Notes: generated by a model from the sequence alone, not told the origin. Positions 1 through 6,694 are shown, numbered from the stretch's first letter. The stretch is DNA of 10,734 nt from Bacillota bacterium (GCA_021786555.1 JAJYNB010000030.1:340-11073); one strand, 5' to 3'. A program made the numbers and translations.

Positions 1-256
1 CGTCCAGAGGACCAACCGCATATCCTAAATGGGCTAGTTCACTTTGCAGTATCCGGACATCTGAGCCCCTGGAGCCCATCCTCATCAGGGTCGCAGCTTG
101 GGCTGTCGGAGCAAAGGCCATGCTGCCCATGAGTACCAAGGTGCCGATGACCAAGACCTTACCTTGTGACCAGAAATTTCGGTTTGATTTTGATCGAGGC
201 TGTTGTTCACTTTTTCGAGCTGGAATGGTTTGTTTTTGGCTTGTCTGTTTTTGCAT
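1..256 (-). CDS. Secreted peptidoglycan-binding-domain protein, 5' part only
   Basis: The gene reads leftward from ATG at 256 and runs off the window, so only the first 85 residues are visible. An AGGAG site (263-267) lies 6 nt upstream of the ATG. The N-terminus is a long basic, Gln/Lys/Arg-rich stretch (residues 1-33), then a hydrophobic core (about 34-49) ending in APTAQA, a typical signal peptidase I site with cleavage expected after residue 54. The mature part begins with MRMGSRGSDVRILQSELAHL (58-77) followed by GYAVGPLD. This matches the start of a PG_binding_1 repeat (PF01471), in which G-x-x-G-x-x-V-x-x-L-Q and L-G-Y are hallmarks. In Clostridia such domains usually precede a SleB-type cortex hydrolase, an NlpC/P60 peptidase or an L,D-transpeptidase. 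The catalytic part lies outside the window, so the enzyme type is unknown. The protein is expected to be exported to the cell wall or forespore. Confidence 0.85.
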   Translation of the reverse strand, partial: MQKQTSQKQTIPARKSEQQPRSKSNRNFWSQGKVLVIGTLVLMGSMAFAPTAQAATLMRMGSRGSDVRILQSELAHLGYAVGPLD

Positions 257-568
257 CTTTTTCTCCTCTCAAATTAAAGTTTTAGCAATTCAATTGTGTA
301 AATACCAGGACAAGCTATGCGTCTATCCTAACATCTAAAGACTTACAAAGAAAGTGAAGGTTGTTGGATTATTTACCATGAGAATCCAGTATCGGCGCTC
401 ATCTCGACCGTATTTTCATCCTCTGTGGTAAGTTTTGTCAGCGGCTCATGGGGTCTGAATCGCGAAAAAAAGCCGGGCTCTTTGAGCCCGGCTAAGAGGA
501 TCAACTCATTCTAACACCTGTGGGATTCGGTAAGCAGTTGCCTGGCCTGTGGTCTATCTGAGTCAAGT
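257..568. other. Intergenic region between UPF0182 gene and peptidoglycan-binding gene
   Basis: This 312-nt stretch separates two leftward genes. It contains the UPF0182 terminator (465-493) and the ribosome binding site of the secreted protein (263-267). I found no convincing sigma-A promoter for the secreted protein. A weak leftward TTGTAA-N17-TAGACG arrangement exists but matches consensus poorly. A sporulation sigma factor promoter is possible but could not be recognised. The rightward reading frame across 120-338 has no ribosome binding site and overlaps the real leftward gene. Confidence 0.6.
465..493 (-). terminator. Intrinsic terminator of the UPF0182 gene
   Basis: A perfect 10-bp GC-rich stem (AGCCGGGCTC at 471-480 with GAGCCCGGCT at 484-493, loop of 3) is followed on the minus strand by seven T residues (471 to 465). 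It lies about 75 nt beyond the UPF0182 stop codon, so the UPF0182 transcript should end here, before the secreted protein gene. Confidence 0.93.
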
Positions 569-3325
569 TTAGGGCTTGGCCGAAGTGGCCGGGGTTGCTA
601 AACCTTTCAACTGGCTTTCCAGGTTATCGAGCATGGTGCGCAATTGATCAATTTGGCTGAGGATGGAGCTGATATTTCCAGTCGACGGTGTCGTTAGTGT
701 GCCGGAAGGTTGAGGTGCCGTTGCTGCCACACTCTGGCCAGGTGTCGTCGGTTGTGGCACTGTATCGCCGAAAATTTGCACGAGGGCCGAGCCCAGATTG
801 TCCGCCATCACCAGATTGTTCCCGTAGGCGAGGACAACCCGTTTCATCTCGGGAATGCTGCCCCCTTTATCAGACTGAAGATAGATAGGTTCGACATAGA
901 GGAAATTGCCGCCGATGGGTATGGCGAGCAAATTGCCGCGGATGACGCTGGAGCCCTTTTGGTCCCAAAGGGAAAGCTGTTTTGAGATGTTAGGATCTTG
1001 ATCGATCTGCGATTCGATCTGGAGTGGGCCATTAATCTCAATATTCTTGGGCAGTTCGTAGAGGAGAAGGTGCCCATAATGGCTTCCGTCCATGCGGGCA
1101 GCCAGCCAGGCCACCATGTTGTTGCGCTTGTTGGTCTCGCTGCTGGCCGGGGTGAAGGGTATCATCAACACGTACTCAGCTTTGCTTTCTCCCGGCAGAC
1201 GCATCACCGTGTAATATGCCTGCATCGGCTGAGCGTCTTTGGAATTGTGGAGTTCCGAGGCAACGTCCCAAGCGTCTTCCTTGTTGTAAAAAACAGTTGG
1301 GTTGGTCATGTGGAAGTTTTTCAACTCGTTGACCTGGATGTTGAACAAGTCCTCGGGATAGCGCAGGTGGACCCTTAAATCAGCGGGCATCTGAGTCAAA
1401 GGCTTGAACAGGCTGGGGAATATTTTGCCGTAAGTTTGTGCCACAGGGTCAGTTGTGTCCACCTGATAGAAGTCCACAGTGCCGTTATAGGCGTCAACCG
1501 TTACCTTGACCGAATTGCGGATATAATTGATGCCTGAGTCTTTGGAAGGACTGGAATAGGGCATGTAGCTGGAGGTAGTGTAGGCATCAATAATCCAGTA
1601 CAGTTTGCCTCCGCTGATTACCAGGTATGGGTCGGAATCGTAATAGAGGAAAGGGGCCAGCTTCTTAACGCGGTCCATGATGTTGCGGGTGAGCAGGATT
1701 TTGCTGTTAGAGGTAATTTCGCTGGAAAGATAGAAGCGCATGGTAGCGTGGTTCAGGCTGAGCATTAGTTTGTTGAAGCCGGTCAGTTTGATGCCGGTAC
1801 TGCCGTGATAGGTGTTTTCAACGTTGTTGGAACCTTGGGGGTAATCAAATTCATTGGTGGTAGTGTTGGTGACCACCCAATCATCGGTCAGCTCGCCAAA
1901 ATAAATGCGGGGCTCGGTAATGTTTAGTTCAGGGTAGCTTGATACGGGGGGGATATCCTTGATGATGTAATCCGGCAGCCCTTCCGATGTCACTGCATTG
2001 GCCAGGGATGCCGCCACCCCGTAGCCGTGGGTATATTTGAACCTTAAGTTGACGAAGGTTTTTGCCTTGGCATCAATGTCATTGGCGGACATCTCCCGGG
2101 CTGCCAGCATCACCTGACGCAGCCGGCCATCCAGCATGTACCGGTCAACGTCGATATCGTTAAATTTATAGTAGAGCCGGATGCCTTGTTTTTGAGCATA
2201 GGTCAGGCTCATGGGCCTTGGGTCATTGAGCCTGATATTGTTGATGGTGCCTTGGTCTTTGGCCAAATCCGCTGCTGTCAGGGGTGTGGTCCCTGGATAC
2301 TCTACATCTTTAATTTTATCCAGGCCAAAGCCGAATTTGGTCAAATCTATTTCGTGGTTAATATAAGGCAGCTCTTTATTTAATTCGTTGGGCACCACCA
2401 CAAGGGACTGTACCGCTGCCGGAACCAGGCCGTAGCCGACCACAGAAAGCAGAATTGTACCTGCTAAGGGCAGGGTGAGCAATCTGGCGTCCTTGAAAAA
2501 GAGGGACAGCAGCGCCGCCAGGGCGCCGGCAACGCACAAGACAACCAATCCTTTTAGGGCTGGAGCGGTGGCAAAAAGGTCGGTAAAGCCGGCACCGAAA
2601 ACGTGGCCGTGGCTTGAGTACAACAGCTCAAAGATATTAAGACCGTAGTCAAAGGCTTTTAGCAGGAACAGCAGGATGCCTAAAGCTGCCAGGTGGCGGC
2701 GGGCCGGCCGCTGGATTGTCACTGCGCCTTGCCGCCACAGCGCAAGGCTTTGTACGGAGAGCATGCCGGTCAGCAAATAAAACAGCCCGCTGATGATGCC
2801 TAAAAACAGCAAGGGTAAATAGAAGGATTGGTACAGGACCTGGAAAAAAGGCAGACGAAAAAAATAAAAGGAGAGGTCTTGCCCGAAGATAGGGTCGCTA
2901 AGGTTGAAGCTGGTGGCGTGCTGTAAGGTCAGGTAATCCATCCAGCCTGCGCTCCCCGAGACGAAGCTGATACCGTAGCTGATTAGCAGCGATATTAGAA
3001 ACAGGGCCACTGTAACTATGCGGCTCTCAAGGGTTTCGGCTACAGGCGCCATATCATGCTCGCGGATTACCCGGATTTGCTTTTGAAAGCGGCCATTGAT
3101 CAAAGAAATCAAGGAGGTCCGCAGCAAAAGTAAAGTGATAAATATTGCGATCAGAAGAAATACGCCATTAACGGCCTGGACAATAACTTTTGTCAGCAGA
3201 GGGGTCCAGAACAACTGGGAGTAGCCCAGGTCCTTAAACCACAACCAGTCTTCATAGAGCTTAGTTGTGGAGACCAGTCCAATTAACATAAGAACAAGAA
3301 TCAGGCTAAACACAAAGCGTCGCAA
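569..3325 (-). CDS. UPF0182 family large membrane protein (COG1615)
   Basis: This 918-residue protein belongs to the uncharacterised UPF0182 family (PF03699); function unknown. Seven hydrophobic segments fill the first ~310 residues, starting with residues 4-21. The family-typical WLWFKDLGY (27-35) sits just after the first segment. A ~540-residue region predicted to be outside the membrane follows. A Pro/Thr/Ser-rich linker (from about 850) leads to a short Leu/Ile-heptad stretch (886-907) that looks like a coiled coil. I chose the TTG start at 3325 because an exact AGGAGG (3340-3335) lies 9 nt upstream, and the resulting N-terminus (MRRFVFSLIL) fits the family. Longer in-frame starts are an ATG at 3364 with only a weak GGGG site, and a TTG at 3418 with none. 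Both would place a non-hydrophobic extension ahead of the first segment. The gene is transcribed alone, divergent from trxB, and ends at a strong terminator. No catalytic motif is visible. Confidence 0.92.
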   Translation of the reverse strand: MRRFVFSLILVLMLIGLVSTTKLYEDWLWFKDLGYSQLFWTPLLTKVIVQAVNGVFLLIAIFITLLLLRTSLISLINGRFQKQIRVIREHDMAPVAETLESRIVTVALFLISLLISYGISFVSGSAGWMDYLTLQHATSFNLSDPIFGQDLSFYFFRLPFFQVLYQSFYLPLLFLGIISGLFYLLTGMLSVQSLALWRQGAVTIQRPARRHLAALGILLFLLKAFDYGLNIFELLYSSHGHVFGAGFTDLFATAPALKGLVVLCVAGALAALLSLFFKDARLLTLPLAGTILLSVVGYGLVPAAVQSLVVVPNELNKELPYINHEIDLTKFGFGLDKIKDVEYPGTTPLTAADLAKDQGTINNIRLNDPRPMSLTYAQKQGIRLYYKFNDIDVDRYMLDGRLRQVMLAAREMSANDIDAKAKTFVNLRFKYTHGYGVAASLANAVTSEGLPDYIIKDIPPVSSYPELNITEPRIYFGELTDDWVVTNTTTNEFDYPQGSNNVENTYHGSTGIKLTGFNKLMLSLNHATMRFYLSSEITSNSKILLTRNIMDRVKKLAPFLYYDSDPYLVISGGKLYWIIDAYTTSSYMPYSSPSKDSGINYIRNSVKVTVDAYNGTVDFYQVDTTDPVAQTYGKIFPSLFKPLTQMPADLRVHLRYPEDLFNIQVNELKNFHMTNPTVFYNKEDAWDVASELHNSKDAQPMQAYYTVMRLPGESKAEYVLMIPFTPASSETNKRNNMVAWLAARMDGSHYGHLLLYELPKNIEINGPLQIESQIDQDPNISKQLSLWDQKGSSVIRGNLLAIPIGGNFLYVEPIYLQSDKGGSIPEMKRVVLAYGNNLVMADNLGSALVQIFGDTVPQPTTPGQSVAATAPQPSGTLTTPSTGNISSILSQIDQLRTMLDNLESQLKGLATPATSAKP

Positions 3326-3334
3326 ACGGTAAGC

Positions 3335-3340
3335 CCTCCT
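3335..3340 (-). promoter_or_regulatory. Ribosome binding site that decides the UPF0182 start
   Basis: On the minus strand this is a perfect AGGAGG, 9 nt before an in-frame TTG (3325-3323). It lies inside the longer open frame, which argues that the longer starts are not used. Confidence 0.8.
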
Positions 3341-3472
3341 AAGTGAAAAATGTCTAACGTACATTTTCTGCCCCAATTGGCAAAATCCTGCTCGGGCCCG
3401 TTGAACAAAGGGTGGCAATTTTTCAGTAATGTTATATTATTACCACTTGGCCTGGAATAAAACTAAAATATC

Positions 3473-3500
3473 TTGGCAAGCAGAATTTTTCTGGTATACT
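3473..3500 (+). promoter_or_regulatory. Sigma-A promoter of trxB
   Basis: TTGGCA (-35, 3473-3478), a 16-nt spacer and TATACT (-10, 3495-3500), with an extended -10 TG at 3492-3493. The predicted start, near 3507, leaves a leader of about 45 nt before trxB. Confidence 0.8.
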
Positions 3501-3551
3501 CTATAGTAAGAATTAAGGTAATACCCCCGGGTGGTAGGAGGAAGCTGAGCG

Positions 3552-4463
3552 ATGTACGATTTAGTGATTGTGGGCGGGGGACCAGCCGGTTTGACCGCAG
3601 GAATTTACGGCGCCAGGGCCCGTCTGAAAACGTGCCTGCTGGAGTTGGGCATACCGGGCGGTCTGGCGGCCACCACTGAGATTATTGAAAATTATCCGGG
3701 TTTTCCTGAGGGTATCGCGGGGCCGGAACTGATGATGCGCTTTCAGGATCAGGCGGAGAGGCTCGGCCTGGAAATTCGCAGCGAAGAGGTAACAGGACTG
3801 GAACTGGTTGGTGAAACAAAAAAGATTCAAACGTCAACCGGATTGTATGAAACCAAGGCGGTAATCATTGCTACCGGGTCCCGGCCAAAGAATTTAGGAG
3901 TGCCTGGTGAGGCAGACTTTTACGGCCAGGGTGTTTCCTACTGCGCTACCTGTGACGGGGCGTTTTTCAAGAACCGTGAAGTCGTCGTGGTGGGCGGCGG
4001 GGACGCGGCTGTGGATGAAGCACAATTTTTGACCCGGTTTGCCAGCAAAGTTACGATTGTGCACAGGAGAGAAGGGTTCAGGGCGGCCCGCATTTCTTTG
4101 GACAGGGCAAAAGCCAACGAGAAGATTCAGTTTCACCTGAATGCTGTGGTCGAGTCCATTGAAGGCAGCCGCGGGGTGGAAGCGGTGGTGGTCAAGGATG
4201 TCCACACAGGCGCCATAAGCAAGATCCCGGCCAAGGGAGTGTTTGTCTACGTTGGAACAGATCCCAACACCAAGTTCCTGGAAGGGCAGTTGGAATTGAC
4301 ACCCCAAGGTCATATCAAGACAGGCGCTAGTCTGCAAACCTCCATACCCGGAATTTTCGCAGCAGGGGATGTCAGGGAAACTCTGTTAAGACAGGTTTCC
4401 ACCGCTGTAGGGGATGGGGCTTTGGCCGCCATGGAAGCCGAAAAATTCCTGGCAAACCTCTAA
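3552..4463 (+). CDS. trxB: Thioredoxin reductase (NADPH-type)
   Basis: This 303-residue cytoplasmic flavoenzyme transfers electrons from NADPH through FAD and a redox disulfide to thioredoxin. The FAD-binding GGGPAG is at 8-13, the redox-active CATC at 131-134, the NADPH-domain GGGDAA at 148-153, HRREGFRA at 171-178, and the C-terminal FAD motif GIFAAGDV lies near the end. The HRRxxxR motif is the usual NADPH 2'-phosphate site of bacterial thioredoxin reductases, which argues against the ferredoxin-dependent FFTR type. Length is normal (about 300-320). The ATG at 3552 follows AGGAGG (3536-3541) at 10 nt. The gene has its own promoter, is divergent from the UPF0182 gene, and is followed by a hairpin; no thioredoxin gene is adjacent. 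It keeps AA where GGGDSA is more usual, a common variation. Confidence 0.96.
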   Translation: MYDLVIVGGGPAGLTAGIYGARARLKTCLLELGIPGGLAATTEIIENYPGFPEGIAGPELMMRFQDQAERLGLEIRSEEVTGLELVGETKKIQTSTGLYETKAVIIATGSRPKNLGVPGEADFYGQGVSYCATCDGAFFKNREVVVVGGGDAAVDEAQFLTRFASKVTIVHRREGFRAARISLDRAKANEKIQFHLNAVVESIEGSRGVEAVVVKDVHTGAISKIPAKGVFVYVGTDPNTKFLEGQLELTPQGHIKTGASLQTSIPGIFAAGDVRETLLRQVSTAVGDGALAAMEAEKFLANL

Positions 4464-4490
4464 CCGGATTATCACTGCAAAGAATCATAT

Positions 4491-4544
4491 GGAGTAATGA
4501 ATTAGGCAGTCTCAAGTAGCAGAGACTGCCTATCTTATTACTCC
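4491..4544 (+). repeat. Two-part inverted repeat (hairpin) downstream of trxB
   Basis: The outer arms are GGAGTAAT (4491-4498) and ATTACTCC (4537-4544). The inner arms are AGGCAGTCTC (4504-4513) and GAGACTGCCT (4522-4531). They are separated by a symmetric 5x5 internal loop and closed by an 8-nt loop, giving 18 paired bases. No T-run follows on either strand, so it is not a classic intrinsic terminator. It may stabilise the trxB mRNA 3' end, end transcription weakly in both directions, or be a small mobile repeat. Confidence 0.7.
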
Positions 4545-4585
4545 AAAGGGAGGCCGTTTAAAAATCAAGCATGGCGCGAAGCCTG

Positions 4586-4672
4586 CAGATCTGGCGGGCG
4601 AGCTACAGGACGCAGGGACGGTTCTGACGTCCGAGCGAAAAAAGGCATTTAGGGACCCTCTCGCCAGACCTG
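4586..4672. repeat. Imperfect inverted-repeat element in the trxB downstream region
   Basis: CAGATCTGGCGG (4586-4597) pairs imperfectly with CTCTCGCCAGACCTG (4658-4672). A nested GGACG (4608-4612)/CGTCC (4628-4632) pair encloses CAGGGACGGTTCTGA. The long-armed, nested structure in a convergent intergenic region resembles REP/MITE-like elements of Clostridia. I cannot verify other genomic copies. No protein-coding frame with a ribosome binding site is visible here. Confidence 0.4.
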
Positions 4673-4750
4673 AAAAATAGAGTTTTTTTGGTCATCTTCA
4701 GCCAGTCGTAACGGCAAGGGCTGTACCCCAAAAGAAATGCTGCGTTCGAA

Positions 4751-4778
4751 CATCGGACATCGGACATCGGACATCGGA
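4751..4778. repeat. Four tandem copies of the heptamer CATCGGA
   Basis: Four exact, contiguous 7-bp units lie just beyond the stop codon of the leftward Zn-ribbon-like gene. The flanks (TTCGAA before, CTTCGAT after) look like decayed units. Such a tract is prone to slippage and could be length-variable between strains. Confidence 0.9.
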
Positions 4779-4784
4779 CTTCGA

Positions 4785-5009
4785 TTACAGGTCGGATTGG
4801 TCCGGGCCAGGTTTCGCCCTCCGGTCGAGAAATTGCCTGCGGTGCGCTGAGGTATCACTGGTGACTTTGGCCAGGTATATTCGCCGCATGCAGCGGCGGC
4901 AGTAAGTCTTGACCCGGTTGGCCACGGGGTCATTTTTATAGATTATGGTTTCGTTACCGGTGTGGACCTGACCGCACTTGCACACAATGGTCAGTCCCCC
5001 TGGCAGCAT
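4785..5009 (-). CDS. Small Zn-ribbon-like protein (74 aa), function unknown
   Basis: The 74-residue product has a C-x-C pair (C10, C12) and a C-x2-C pair (C37, C40) separated by 24 residues, the spacing of a small zinc ribbon. It is followed by a basic region (R38, R39, R42, R43) and a charged tail. I do not recognise a named family. Zn binding is inferred from cysteine spacing; nucleic acid binding is only a possibility. The ATG at 5009 is preferred over that at 5015, because the AGAGGGGGG site (5024-5016) leaves 6 nt before 5009 but none before 5015. A near-consensus promoter (5137-5108) lies about 100 nt upstream, and an intrinsic-terminator hairpin (5069-5042) lies in the presumed leader, suggesting attenuation. 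The gene is convergent with trxB. Confidence 0.68.
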   Translation of the reverse strand: MLPGGLTIVCKCGQVHTGNETIIYKNDPVANRVKTYCRRCMRRIYLAKVTSDTSAHRRQFLDRRAKPGPDQSDL

Positions 5010-5041
5010 CGACATCCCCCCTCTGCCGCAAAGAAACCAAC

Positions 5042-5069
5042 AAAAAGGCCGGTACTTTTGTACCGGCCT
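5042..5069 (-). terminator. Rho-independent terminator or attenuator ahead of the Zn-ribbon-like gene
   Basis: A perfect 10-bp stem (AGGCCGGTAC with GTACCGGCCT, loop of 4) is followed on the minus strand by five T residues (5046-5042). It can end the transcript of the 45-aa gene. It also lies between a strong minus-strand promoter (5137-5108) and the Zn-ribbon-like gene (5009), where it would act as a leader attenuator. Confidence 0.85.
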
Positions 5070-5107
5070 CCTGACTCATGGTCACGGGCTCACTGCTACT
5101 TATCATA

Positions 5108-5137
5108 ATTATATGCCTGGGTCCGAACCTGCGTCAA
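5108..5137 (-). promoter_or_regulatory. Sigma-A promoter reading toward the Zn-ribbon-like gene
   Basis: On the minus strand, TTGACG (5137-5132), an 18-nt spacer and an exact TATAAT (5113-5108). The expected start is near 5101, about 90 nt upstream of the ATG at 5009. The leader includes the hairpin at 5069-5042. Confidence 0.72.
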
Positions 5138-5167
5138 TCTTCCAGCCTTGGTCCCGCGGAGAACCAG

Positions 5168-5305
5168 TTAATAGCCGCGGCAAATCAAGTTCTCGGCCTG
5201 TTCCCTGATATGTTTGGAATCTTCTCCTGTCAATTGGCCTACCCGGCGGGTAACAGAAAGATATTCGCTGATAAGAACCCTGCAGGGTCTAGTGTCGTCT
5301 TCCAA
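5168..5305 (-). CDS. Small protein (45 aa), unknown family
   Basis: A TTG start at 5305 follows an exact AGGAGG (5318-5313) at 7 nt, the best ribosome binding site in this part of the window. The frame runs 45 codons to TAA. The product is hydrophilic and probably helical: an Arg/Leu-rich middle (residues 9-26), an acidic/basic stretch (28-38) and a C-terminal LICRGY. It has no signal peptide or membrane segment. I do not recognise it; its size and amphipathic look are reminiscent of small helical regulators such as Spo0E-like proteins, but the key Spo0E motif is not clear, so no function is assigned. It is divergent from the MFS gene with ~160 nt between starts, and a terminator lies about 100 nt downstream. 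The main doubt is whether so short a frame is translated. Confidence 0.55.
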   Translation of the reverse strand: MEDDTRPCRVLISEYLSVTRRVGQLTGEDSKHIREQAENLICRGY

Positions 5306-5332
5306 TGCTTTGCCTCCTATCTGTCGAATTTA

Positions 5333-5358
5333 TTGTTTCCAAGGCCCGAAGGAAACAA
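5333..5358. repeat. 8-bp inverted repeat in the divergent intergenic region
   Basis: TTGTTTCC (5333-5340) and GGAAACAA (5351-5358) are perfectly complementary with a 10-nt loop. It would form a hairpin in the leader of the leftward 45-aa gene, just upstream of its ribosome binding site. A second weaker dyad (CCAAC 5363-5367 / GTTGG 5377-5381) lies next to it. Confidence 0.55.
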
Positions 5359-5366
5359 ACTTCCAA

Positions 5367-5375
5367 CTTATACCA
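5367..5375 (-). promoter_or_regulatory. Possible extended -10 promoter of the 45-aa gene
   Basis: On the minus strand this reads TGG-TATAAG, an extended -10 element. No good -35 lies at the right distance; that position is covered by the palindrome at 5385-5398. It would start a transcript near 5360, about 40 nt upstream of the ribosome binding site of the 45-aa gene. Confidence 0.4.
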
Positions 5376-5384
5376 CGTTGGGAG

Positions 5385-5398
5385 TGTAAAATTTTACA
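5385..5398. promoter_or_regulatory. Perfect 14-bp palindrome, candidate operator
   Basis: TGTAAAATTTTACA is exactly self-complementary. It lies upstream of the MFS promoter -35 (5416) and at about the -35 position of the possible leftward promoter (5367-5375). A dimeric repressor bound here could control both divergent genes. The TGTAA/TTACA half-sites resemble those used by several regulator families, but no regulator gene is nearby. Confidence 0.5.
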
Positions 5399-5415
5399 GT
5401 ACGAAAAGGAATCTT

Positions 5416-5443
5416 TTGAAATTTCGCGAAGATTATCTAGAAT
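5416..5443 (+). promoter_or_regulatory. Promoter of the MFS gene
   Basis: TTGAAA (5416-5421), a 16-nt spacer and TAGAAT (5438-5443). Transcription would begin close to 5450, giving a very short leader just before the GGAGGA site (5455-5460). A second TATAAT-like sequence (5447-5452) is too close to the ribosome binding site to be useful. Confidence 0.55.
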
Positions 5444-5467
5444 AGTTATAATTTGGAGGATTTGGTT

Positions 5468-6682
5468 TTGGCTACAAGTGTCAAGCAGGATTTGCCCTTC
5501 GTACTGCTAAAAGAACGGGATTTTGGCCTGCTGCTCACAGGCCAGTTTGTTTCCAACCTGGGGGACAAGATCCACTATGTGGCTCTGGGGATATGGGTGT
5601 TCCGCCTGACGGGAAACCCCCTGGCGGTGGGCGCTATGGCCATCTCGACCTTGCTGCCATACCTGCTGTTTGGCCTGCTGGCAGGTGTTTATGTGGACCG
5701 TTGGGAAAAAAAGCGCACCATGATAGTTTGTGATGTCATCAGAGCCGGACTGGTGGCTTTGCTGCCGTTTGTTATTAGCATATCGTTAGATTTGGTTTAT
5801 GTCGTAGCTTTTCTGCTTACAACGGTGAGTTTGCTGTTTAGTCCGGCGAAAATGGCTGTAATACCGGCATTATTCCAACGGGAAAAAATACTCCCGGCCA
5901 CATCTCTGGCTGAGTCCGTGGAAAACGTCACTGAGATCCTGGGATATGCCCTGGCCGGGGTAGTGACCGTGCTTTTAAGTCTGGACAAGGTGTTTTATCT
6001 GGATTCTCTCACTTTTCTGGTGTCGGCTTTAACCATATCTGCCATGAGTTTCCGGTTTGAAGCGCCGGCCAAGCCTGTAGAGACCCGAGTTTTTACAGAG
6101 ATAGGCCAGGGCCTGTCCTTCATCGCCTCCAGCAAGCCTCTTTGGCATGTGTTGGCGGTATATTGCCTGGCGCTCTTGGTTTTTAGCGGTTTTAATCCCC
6201 TGATTTTCGTCTATGCCTTAAAGGCCCTGGGTACTTCCAATTTTGGCTTGGGCATGCTGGAGATGATGCATGCGGTGGGCATAACTCTGGGTGGTCTGGC
6301 TTTAAGCTTTATCGGCCCAAAGCTGTCTAAAGGGCGCCTGATGATTGCTGGGTACTTGCTCGCGGGAGTTACAATTGCCCTGTTAGGAGTTTTCCCCTGG
6401 TATCCCTTGGCGGCAGCCGGCTTTTTGTTTACCGGACTGTCAAATGCCCTGTTTTTGATTCCCGTCCAGGCTATCTTTCAGGAACTTACTCCGGCTGACC
6501 TGCGGGGGAGAGTGTTCGCCGCCCGCTTTACCCTCACCCGGATTTCCTTTATGCTTTCCGTGGGCTTACTCACCTTTGGGGCCAGCCGTACCAGTGTGCA
6601 AGCAGTCTACATGGTTTCCGGCCTCGTGTTAGCGGCCATATCCTTACTTGCTTTCCGCCTCAAGTCCTTCAAAACCATCTGA
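5468..6682 (+). CDS. Major facilitator superfamily exporter (DHA3/MFS_3 type)
   Basis: This 404-residue integral membrane protein has about 12 hydrophobic segments and probably exports a small molecule by H+ antiport. The loop after the second segment carries the MFS motif A variant DRWEKKR (77-83) following GLLAGVYV. LRGRV at 345-349 is typical of the DHA3/MFS_3 group (macrolide- and enterobactin-exporter-like). The N-terminal stretch, with F-G-L-L-L-T-G-Q-F-V-S-N-L-G-D (19-33), also fits that group. The TTG start at 5468 lies 7 nt after GGAGGA (5455-5460). Upstream TTG codons at 5453 and 5462 overlap or abut that site and are unlikely. The gene stands alone with its own promoter and a terminator-like hairpin after it. 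The substrate cannot be inferred; no biosynthetic or resistance gene is adjacent. Confidence 0.9.
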   Translation: MATSVKQDLPFVLLKERDFGLLLTGQFVSNLGDKIHYVALGIWVFRLTGNPLAVGAMAISTLLPYLLFGLLAGVYVDRWEKKRTMIVCDVIRAGLVALLPFVISISLDLVYVVAFLLTTVSLLFSPAKMAVIPALFQREKILPATSLAESVENVTEILGYALAGVVTVLLSLDKVFYLDSLTFLVSALTISAMSFRFEAPAKPVETRVFTEIGQGLSFIASSKPLWHVLAVYCLALLVFSGFNPLIFVYALKALGTSNFGLGMLEMMHAVGITLGGLALSFIGPKLSKGRLMIAGYLLAGVTIALLGVFPWYPLAAAGFLFTGLSNALFLIPVQAIFQELTPADLRGRVFAARFTLTRISFMLSVGLLTFGASRTSVQAVYMVSGLVLAAISLLAFRLKSFKTI

Positions 6683-6694
6683 CAGGCTTTTAGC

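Noticed and set aside
120..338. Rightward 72-codon frame at the left end
   Set aside because: It overlaps the leftward secreted-protein gene, whose signal peptide, ribosome binding site and peptidoglycan-binding motif are clear.
3894..4337. Leftward open frame (147 codons) opposite trxB
   Set aside because: It is antisense to a clear thioredoxin reductase and has no family features.
4751..4778. CRISPR-like repeats
   Set aside because: The units are 7 bp and contiguous, with no spacers.
4649..4933. Leftward 94-codon frame across the heptamer repeats
   Set aside because: Its SDVRCPM-like segment is a translation of the tandem heptamers, and it overlaps the better-supported Zn-ribbon-like gene in another frame.
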